Source: Candidatus Jorgensenbacteria bacterium RIFCSPLOWO2_12_FULL_42_11 (GTDB lineage Bacteria > Patescibacteriota > Minisyncoccia > UBA6257 > MFKM01). From it: a stretch of DNA of 16,517 bases. The translations under genes and the position numbers were made by a program. The stretch covers positions 1 to 16,517 of the forward strand of contig MFKM01000026.1 in assembly GCA_001779575.1 (NCBI GenBank). Direction: 5' to 3'. Of this stretch, positions 11,628-16,517 are shown in pieces. Below the pieces are notes generated by a model. It made no database searches. It worked only from the letters and a program-made list of their open reading frames with translations, and had not been told where the DNA came from. The first letter of the stretch is position 1. Each line of letters begins with the position of its first letter.

Positions 11628-12554
11628 ATGAATTCCTCAATAATTGAAAAAATCAAAAAAGAATATAATTTCAAAAATCCTGTTTTTTTGAAGAAATTTG
11701 AGACACGAGAAAAGCGGAAAGCTTTTTTAATTGGGAACGACAAAAATAAATATGTTCTTAAGGTTGTTCCAGGCAATAGAGAATTGATTGTTAGATTGGA
11801 ATTTGTATCTAAAATTAAGAAACAAGGCGTTAATATTCCTGCTATTATTAGCGCAAAATCAAACAAAAAATATTTTCTGCAATCAGGCAACATCTTGTTT
11901 TTGTCGGAATTTATTGATCAAAAAGAAAATCATCCATCGCGATATTTTTTTTCGGAGCTTGGTCGCGTTGTCGGTGAATTTCACAAAATCAAAATTGGAA
12001 ACAGTAAAATTCCCAAATTAGATATTAAAGGAAAAATTGAAAGACTGAAAGCAACTTTTTCAAAAAAGAAGATAGATATCAAAATCAGAAAAGAAATAAT
12101 CAGTTTTTGCAGTTCATTTTCGCCTATATTTGGCGCGACAACCGGTTTGGTTCATGGCGATATTAGTTATTTCAATGTTTTGGGCAGAAAAAAACTTTTT
12201 TTAATTGATATTGATGACATCTCGCGGGGTCCGATTGTTTATGATCTTGGCCAAATGATTGCTTTTATGTTTAACTTTACCCCTTTTGATTTTTCTAGAT
12301 TTGGGATGAGAACGAAGCACAGATCGGAAGCCATTTTTTTAAAAAGCGAATTTGAGCTTTTTTTGAAAAATTATTATCAAAAAATTAAATTATCAAAAAA
12401 AGACATAGAAATTTTACCTCAAATGGCCATGTTGGCATGCGCGGGAAACATTTATTTAAAACCCGAGGGGGTATTCAAGTGGAATTATAAAAGATTCAAA
12501 AAAATTGAGGAAGAAAAAGATTTAATAAAAGCTTTATCTCGAAAATATCTATGA
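11628..12554 (+). CDS. Aminoglycoside-phosphotransferase-fold small-molecule kinase
   Basis: The 308-residue protein has the protein-kinase-like fold of the APH/choline kinase/homoserine kinase superfamily. The ATP-contacting lysine is probably K45 (YVLKVV). The catalytic loop is VHGDISYFNVL (H176, D178, N183) and the metal-binding motif is LIDIDDISRGPIVYDLGQ (D194, D196, D197), exactly as in this family. The phosphate acceptor cannot be predicted; sugars, amino alcohols, antibiotics and amino acids are all known for relatives. It sits between the peptide-unit terminator and the synthase/oxidoreductase pair. It could serve either neighbour or neither. It is AT-rich and lysine-rich (many AAA codons), like other genes of this segment. 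TGA stop at 12552-12554. Confidence 0.87.
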   Translation: MNSSIIEKIKKEYNFKNPVFLKKFETREKRKAFLIGNDKNKYVLKVVPGNRELIVRLEFVSKIKKQGVNIPAIISAKSNKKYFLQSGNILFLSEFIDQKENHPSRYFFSELGRVVGEFHKIKIGNSKIPKLDIKGKIERLKATFSKKKIDIKIRKEIISFCSSFSPIFGATTGLVHGDISYFNVLGRKKLFLIDIDDISRGPIVYDLGQMIAFMFNFTPFDFSRFGMRTKHRSEAIFLKSEFELFLKNYYQKIKLSKKDIEILPQMAMLACAGNIYLKPEGVFKWNYKRFKKIEEEKDLIKALSRKYL

Positions 12555-12566
12555 AAAATTAATTAT

Positions 12567-12707
12567 ATGGCAAAAAATATTTTTCAAGTTGATTTTTCTT
12601 TACGATCTTGTACTATATTCAATATGAAAGCCGTCGGTTGGAAAAAGACAATCAAGCAATTTTCAGGGCTCGTCCACCGCAACGGCCGGCAAATGATTTT
12701 GTCTTAA
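12567..12707 (+). CDS. Possible small basic protein (46 codons, or 27 from an internal ATG)
   Basis: An open frame begins at ATG 12567 (MAKNIFQVDFSLR) and ends in TAA at 12705-12707. A second in-frame ATG at 12624 begins MKAVGWKKTIKQFSGLVHR and has a promoter-like pair of boxes placed for leaderless expression. The product is basic, with one Trp and no acidic residue in the 27-residue form. The stop codon abuts the 5' arm of an intrinsic terminator. The frame is the same as that of the kinase gene, four codons past its TGA. No family is recognised. Alternatives are a small RNA, or a leader with attenuator for the following synthase gene. Confidence 0.35.
   Translation: MAKNIFQVDFSLRSCTIFNMKAVGWKKTIKQFSGLVHRNGRQMILS
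12589..12616 (+). promoter_or_regulatory. Possible promoter upstream of a small ORF
   Basis: TTGATT (12589-12594), a 16-base spacer, then TACTAT (12611-12616). Seven bases separate it from the internal ATG at 12624, so an mRNA from here would begin at or near that ATG. Box quality is moderate: four of six and five of six matches. Confidence 0.4.
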
Positions 12708-12732
12708 AAGCGCTATTAAATGGCGCTTTTTT
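12706..12732 (+). terminator. Intrinsic terminator or attenuator before the oxoamine synthase gene
   Basis: AAAAGCGC (12706-12713) pairs perfectly with GCGCTTTT (12723-12730) around a 9-base loop, and the T-run covers 12727-12732. It lies 22 bases before the ATG of the synthase gene. The synthase must therefore be reached by readthrough, or this element controls its expression as an attenuator. A GACAA/TTGTC pairing just upstream (GACAA near 12646, TTGTC ending at 12703) is a possible competing stem. Confidence 0.75.
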
Positions 12733-12754
12733 GTTTGGAGATTTGGCAAACTTT

Positions 12755-14014
12755 ATGCTTAATAAAATTTTGAAATTTTTTAATAGAATCGGCAAGGAAA
12801 CCGGATTCGACAAAGGAACTAATTATTTTAAGACTTATTTAGATTTTATCAGAAAAGAAGATCTTTATCCGGCAATTTATACCATTGACGGTCCATCGTC
12901 ATCGCCGGAAATTATAATTAATGGCAAAAAATATTTGACTTTTAGTTCAAATAATTATTTAGGATTAGCTGGCGATTATCGTATCAAGCAGGCAGTGATT
13001 AAGGGCATAGAGAAATACGGGGTCGGTTCTGGCAGCACCCGTCTTTTGTCAGGCACTTTAGATGTTCAGGTGGAATTTGAAAAAAAACTAGCTCAATTTT
13101 TAGATTGCGAAGATTCTATCACATTCTCTTCTGGTTTTTTGGCCAACGTAGGCGTTATCAGAATGCTGGCAGATCCTTTTCCTTATTTTACTTTATTTAA
13201 TGAAAAGCCGGGAATAATTATTAGCGATGCGTTAAATCATGCCAGCATCATTGATGGAGTAAGGCTGGCTAGCGCGGAAAGAACAGTTTATAAACATAGC
13301 GATATGGGTGAGCTGGAAAGGATTTTAAAGGCAAGCAGGCAAAAAAGAAAGCTGATATTGACCGATGGAGTTTTTAGCATGGACGGCGACCTTGCCAAAT
13401 TAAAAGAAATCGCGGAATTGGCAAAAATATACAATGCCTTAATAATGGTTGATGACGCCCACGGGACAGGGATATTGGGAGCAAAAGGCGCTGGCACGGC
13501 CCATCATTTGGGGGTGGCAAAAAACATAGACCTAGCTATGGGTAGCTTTACAAAAGCATTCGGAAGTATTGGCGGATTTGTCGTCGCGAATAAATCAATT
13601 ACCGATTATCTTCGTATTACCGCCAGGAGTTATATTTTTTCAGACCCGATTATACCGGCAATCGTTGTCGGATTAATAGAGGCGCTAAAAATCGTTGAAA
13701 ACGGAGATCATTTACGCCAACAAGTATTAACTAACGCGGAATATTTAAGAAGTAATTTAAAGAAACTAGGCTTCACGGTATTGGGGCAGGAAAGCACTAT
13801 CGTGCCTTTATTTATTGGCTCGGAAGAAAAAGCGATAAAATTTTATTCGGCTCTTGTTGACAATAATATTCTCGCTCCTTGCATCAGAAGACCAGCGGTG
13901 CCGGAAGGAAAAGAAAGAATTCGTTTTTCTTTAATGGCGACCCACACAAGAGAGCAGGTTGATATTTTATTGAATGTATCTTCTGATATAGGTAAAAAAT
14001 TTAATCTCATTTAG
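12755..14014 (+). CDS. PLP-dependent alpha-oxoamine synthase (KBL/serine palmitoyltransferase-like)
   Basis: Fold-type I PLP enzyme that condenses an amino acid with an acyl-CoA or acyl-ACP and releases CO2. From ATG 12755 it has 419 residues. Landmarks: FSSNNYLGLAGDYR (63-76), GSGSTRLLSGT (91-101), ISDALNHASIIDGVRL (156-171) with the PLP-stacking H162, TDGVFSMDGD (203-212), MVDDAHGTG (231-239), and the PLP lysine K267 in GSFTKAFGSIGGF. The sequence is very like glycine C-acetyltransferase (KBL), but an insertion of several residues (DPFPYFTLFNEKP, 140-152) precedes the ISDALNH strand. I chose ATG 12755 because the upstream frame from TTG 12608 runs through a terminator and has no family match. 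The Shine-Dalgarno is poor (GGAG 14 bases away). An SDR gene follows after 11 bases. Glycine C-acetyltransferase and serine palmitoyltransferase remain the main alternatives. Confidence 0.88.
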   Translation: MLNKILKFFNRIGKETGFDKGTNYFKTYLDFIRKEDLYPAIYTIDGPSSSPEIIINGKKYLTFSSNNYLGLAGDYRIKQAVIKGIEKYGVGSGSTRLLSGTLDVQVEFEKKLAQFLDCEDSITFSSGFLANVGVIRMLADPFPYFTLFNEKPGIIISDALNHASIIDGVRLASAERTVYKHSDMGELERILKASRQKRKLILTDGVFSMDGDLAKLKEIAELAKIYNALIMVDDAHGTGILGAKGAGTAHHLGVAKNIDLAMGSFTKAFGSIGGFVVANKSITDYLRITARSYIFSDPIIPAIVVGLIEALKIVENGDHLRQQVLTNAEYLRSNLKKLGFTVLGQESTIVPLFIGSEEKAIKFYSALVDNNILAPCIRRPAVPEGKERIRFSLMATHTREQVDILLNVSSDIGKKFNLI

Positions 14015-14025
14015 ATTTTTCCATT

Positions 14026-15027
14026 ATGGAAACTGTGTTTGTTACAGGAGGAACAGGGTTCTTGGGGCAATCGCTTATTCCTTTACTAATACGCAAGGGA
14101 GACAGAGTAAAAGTTTTGGTTCGTTCCGTCAGTCAATCAAAAATTAATAATCCATTGATTGAAAAAATTGTCGGTGATATTCGAGATAGAAAAACATTTG
14201 AAAACGCTTTAAGTGGAGTGGATAAGATTTATCACCTTGCCGGCGTTGTTACCGATTGGGCCCCTAAATCGTTGTATGAAAATGTGCATGTTCAGGGAAC
14301 AAAAAATATCTTAGAGGTGGCAATCGCTAATAAAGTAAAAAAATTTATCCACATTAGTACCGTTGATGTTTCAGACTACGAACATCATTTTTGTATAGAC
14401 GAAACTACGAAGTATACATTTTCAAAAGCTCCTTACCGATATACAAAAGTTCAGGCAGAAAAATTGGTTTTGAATAGCAAAACTAACGGTTTGGATTTTG
14501 TTATTATTCGTCCATCATGGATTTACGGTCCAGGAGATACGACATTTTTTCCGGAAATTGCTTATCAAGTCAAAAAAGGCCTGATGATATTTATTGGAAG
14601 TTCAAAAAATTTTGTGCCTTTGGTTTATAGTGATAATCTTAGTAATGCGATCATTAAAGCTGGAGAAATTGAGGCCGCGCGCGGAGAGATTTTTTTAATA
14701 TCCGATGGCGAAATCACTTGGGAAAAGTTAGTTAGGTATATATCTGCGGGTATGGGGATAAAAGAGAAGCATTTTTTAACCTGGCCTTATACAACTGCTT
14801 ATTTTTTAGCCATAATGATGGAAGGGATGGCGAAAACTCTAAAAAAGAAAAAACGTCCGCTATTGACACGAACTGTCGTAGAAATGACAGGAAGAAGCAT
14901 AAAAGTAAATACTGAAAAAGCAAAGAAAATTTTGGGATATTTACCAAGCACTTCCTTAGAATATGGTATTCAAAAATCCATTCAATGGTTAAAAAATAAA
15001 TCTATTGATGATTTAAGAAAAAAGTAA
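14026..15027 (+). CDS. Extended SDR oxidoreductase (NAD-dependent epimerase/3-beta-HSD type)
   Basis: NAD(P)-dependent reductase or dehydrogenase of 333 residues. The dinucleotide loop TGGTGFLG is at 7-14, the adenine-pocket region GDIRDRKTF at 50-58, HLAGVVTDWAP at 70-80, the catalytic S/T in HISTVDV (109-115) and YxxxK as Y137-RYT-K141. IRPSWIYGPGD (161-171) is typical of extended SDRs. The hydrophobic segment at about 253-266 may contact the membrane or a lipid substrate. It resembles 3-beta-hydroxysteroid dehydrogenase or dihydroflavonol-reductase-like proteins more than sugar epimerases. Close coupling to the oxoamine synthase (11-base gap) suggests it reduces the 3-keto product of that enzyme or, alternatively, acts as an SDR-type threonine dehydrogenase feeding it. 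No Shine-Dalgarno. Confidence 0.85.
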   Translation: METVFVTGGTGFLGQSLIPLLIRKGDRVKVLVRSVSQSKINNPLIEKIVGDIRDRKTFENALSGVDKIYHLAGVVTDWAPKSLYENVHVQGTKNILEVAIANKVKKFIHISTVDVSDYEHHFCIDETTKYTFSKAPYRYTKVQAEKLVLNSKTNGLDFVIIRPSWIYGPGDTTFFPEIAYQVKKGLMIFIGSSKNFVPLVYSDNLSNAIIKAGEIEAARGEIFLISDGEITWEKLVRYISAGMGIKEKHFLTWPYTTAYFLAIMMEGMAKTLKKKKRPLLTRTVVEMTGRSIKVNTEKAKKILGYLPSTSLEYGIQKSIQWLKNKSIDDLRKK

Positions 15028-15037
15028 TTTTTAGATT

Positions 15038-16517
15038 ATGCCCATTACCTCTTTTATAATTTTTATTGCAGCCACGCTTGAGCTTGTTGTTGGTTTTTGC
15101 GTTTGGTTGCAGGGTCGAAAGGAAAGATTGAGCCAACTCTTTGCCTTGCTTGTTTTTATTACAGCGTACTGGGTTGTTTCCAACCCTCTTATGGCTTTAG
15201 AACCTTGGGACTTTTGGGTGAAAAATAGTTATGCTGCCGGAGTGCTCGTTGCCCCAACCGCTCTCATTTGGATTTTAAATTTGGTGAGAAAAGAAGTTAA
15301 AAAACAGCACTATTTTTTTATTTGTTTTCCCGCGGGAATTTTATTTTTCCTGACATATTTTACTAATTTTATCATTGAAGACACCCAAAAAGGATTGATC
15401 GGAAGTTTTAAAGGAACATTTGGTATTTTTTACCCAGTTTACTCCGGTTATTCTTTAGCGATTATTTTTTATATGTTATATCTACTGTTTGCCTATTTCA
15501 AAAAATCAACAGACGCTCAAAGACTCCAATTAAGGTATGTGATATTCGGCGTGTCTAGTTTCGCAATAGTTGTTTCTATTGTCAGTTTTATTTTGCCGTT
15601 ATTTGGAATTACAACCCTTATTTCTTTTGATTCTCCTAGCTCAATTATTTTTATCATTGCCATGGGTTACGCAATCGCGAAGCATCATCTTTTTAACATC
15701 CGTGTTATCGCCACCGAGCTTTTGGTTTTTGCTATCTGGATTTTTACTCTTATTCGGCTGTTGCTCTCCGTAACTTCCCATGAAAGATTCATCAACGGCG
15801 GCTTTTTGATATTATTAATTTTCTTCGGGTTTTTATTAATCCGCAGTGTTTTGAAAGAAGTCCGGCAAAGAGAAGAAATTCAGAAATTAAGCGAATTCAA
15901 GACCGAGCTCTTGTCAATTGTGGCTCACCAGATTAAAAATCCGTTGGTTGTCATAAAAGGATACGCTTCTCTGGTGGAAGATAAAACCATTTGCGACGCC
16001 GAAGCGGTTTCGGATGTTTTCAAAAAAATTAAAGCCGCCGCTGGCAAATTAGTGATGTTGCTGAATAATCTCTTGGACCTTCATCATCTTGAGGAAGGAA
16101 AGATGCATTATGAATTTCAGAAACTTGAATTAAACAGGTTTTTGAAAGATATCATTGACGGGTTTCAAATATTCGCCCGCCAGAAAAATTTGGATTTGAT
16201 TTTTGAATCTTCGCCCGCGGAAATTTACGTTGACGGCGATACTTATAAATTGAGCCAGGTTTTTCAAAATTTAATTGATAACGCCATAAAATATACCGAC
16301 AAGGGATACGTGAAAATAAGCGTTGAAAGCAAGGAGAAAGCGATAATCGCGGTGAGTGATTCCGGCCAAGGAATGAGCCGCGACACGACTCAAGGATTAT
16401 TCCAAAAATTTTCTCGGGGCGCCGGAGAAACCATTCATGGCAGCGGTTTGGGCCTTTACATCAGCAAAGAAATTGTTGAAGCCCATCAGGGCAAAATCCG
16501 GGCTGAATCCGATGGCG
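15038..16517 (+). CDS. Multi-pass membrane sensor histidine kinase, 3' end cut by window
   Basis: Translated by hand: 493 codons are visible and only the end of the ATPase domain is missing. The N-terminal half (about 5-270) is very hydrophobic, with eight or so predicted membrane helices, like the 7TM-type N-terminal domain of histidine kinases. The dimerisation/phospho-acceptor box is SIVAHQIKNPLVVIKGYA with H297. The HATPase domain has the N-box NLIDNAIKYT (N415), G1 DSGQGM (441-446) and G2 GSGLGLYISKEIVEAHQG (468-485). No PAS or HAMP domain separates the membrane part from the H-box, only a short helix (ERFINGG to about 290). ATG 15038 is 10 bases after the SDR stop; no Shine-Dalgarno. 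No cognate regulator is next to it within the window. Confidence 0.93.
   Translation, partial: MPITSFIIFIAATLELVVGFCVWLQGRKERLSQLFALLVFITAYWVVSNPLMALEPWDFWVKNSYAAGVLVAPTALIWILNLVRKEVKKQHYFFICFPAGILFFLTYFTNFIIEDTQKGLIGSFKGTFGIFYPVYSGYSLAIIFYMLYLLFAYFKKSTDAQRLQLRYVIFGVSSFAIVVSIVSFILPLFGITTLISFDSPSSIIFIIAMGYAIAKHHLFNIRVIATELLVFAIWIFTLIRLLLSVTSHERFINGGFLILLIFFGFLLIRSVLKEVRQREEIQKLSEFKTELLSIVAHQIKNPLVVIKGYASLVEDKTICDAEAVSDVFKKIKAAAGKLVMLLNNLLDLHHLEEGKMHYEFQKLELNRFLKDIIDGFQIFARQKNLDLIFESSPAEIYVDGDTYKLSQVFQNLIDNAIKYTDKGYVKISVESKEKAIIAVSDSGQGMSRDTTQGLFQKFSRGAGETIHGSGLGLYISKEIVEAHQGKIRAESDG

Noticed and set aside
11433..12554. TGA recoded as glycine, as in some CPR lineages
   Set aside because: Several genes end sensibly at TGA, including two in ATGA overlaps with the next gene; readthrough of the response-regulator TGA would give an implausible tail.
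12608..12754. Synthase gene starting at TTG 12608 with 49 extra residues
   Set aside because: The extra stretch includes a clear intrinsic terminator and has no similarity to oxoamine synthase N-termini; ATG 12755 gives a normal-length protein.
14732..14947. Minus-strand and other-frame open frames inside real genes, for example within the SDR, pnp and comM genes
   Set aside because: They lie entirely inside strongly supported genes in another frame, have low-complexity or reversed-codon composition and show no family motifs.
10116..15040. Insertion sequence or integrative element explaining the AT-rich segment
   Set aside because: No transposase, integrase, tRNA attachment site or flanking terminal repeats were seen.

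Overview
The window reads as part of a small-genome bacterium of the Candidate Phyla Radiation (Patescibacteria), most like a Parcubacteria-type lineage. This is inferred from several traits together. Core genes are tightly packed and mostly lack Shine-Dalgarno sites. Several promoters sit so close to start codons that leaderless mRNAs are likely. Short repeat-derived peptide insertions interrupt conserved proteins, and several proteins are short versions of their families. TGA is used as a stop (dksA-like, response regulator, radical SAM), so the standard bacterial code applies. No rRNA, tRNA, CRISPR array or transposase was seen.

Positions 1-9000 hold housekeeping genes. On the minus strand rsmA (cut by the window edge) follows murD. 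A plus-strand LysM/M23 cell-wall hydrolase starts divergently from murD, with overlapping 5' ends. A long minus-strand operon then runs rpsO, a NYN-domain nuclease, pnp, a one-pass membrane protein, a dksA/traR-like zinc-finger gene and comM (yifB). It starts from a near-consensus promoter at 8971-8998. This joins ribosomal protein S15 and RNA decay (the classic rpsO-pnp pair with a NYN nuclease between) to a ComM-type helicase.

Positions 9026-10115 carry a stand-alone response regulator and a PlsC-type acyltransferase on the plus strand. The regulator promoter shares a palindromic -10 box with the divergent rpsO promoter.

Positions 10116-15040 are AT-richer and accessory. A radical SAM protein with a reduced SPASM-like C-terminus is fused by an ATGA overlap to an unlisted 34-codon gene for a strongly basic peptide with a CVGC motif. 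A clean intrinsic terminator follows. These two genes carry the only strong Shine-Dalgarno sites in the window. The layout suggests a compact RiPP-type system (a ribosomally made, enzyme-modified peptide) and is the best candidate for something undescribed. Next come an aminoglycoside-phosphotransferase-fold kinase, a possible small ORF or attenuator with its own promoter and terminator, a PLP-dependent alpha-oxoamine synthase and an extended SDR oxidoreductase. The synthase/SDR pair could start sphingoid-type lipid synthesis or degrade threonine. A multi-pass membrane histidine kinase runs off the right edge.
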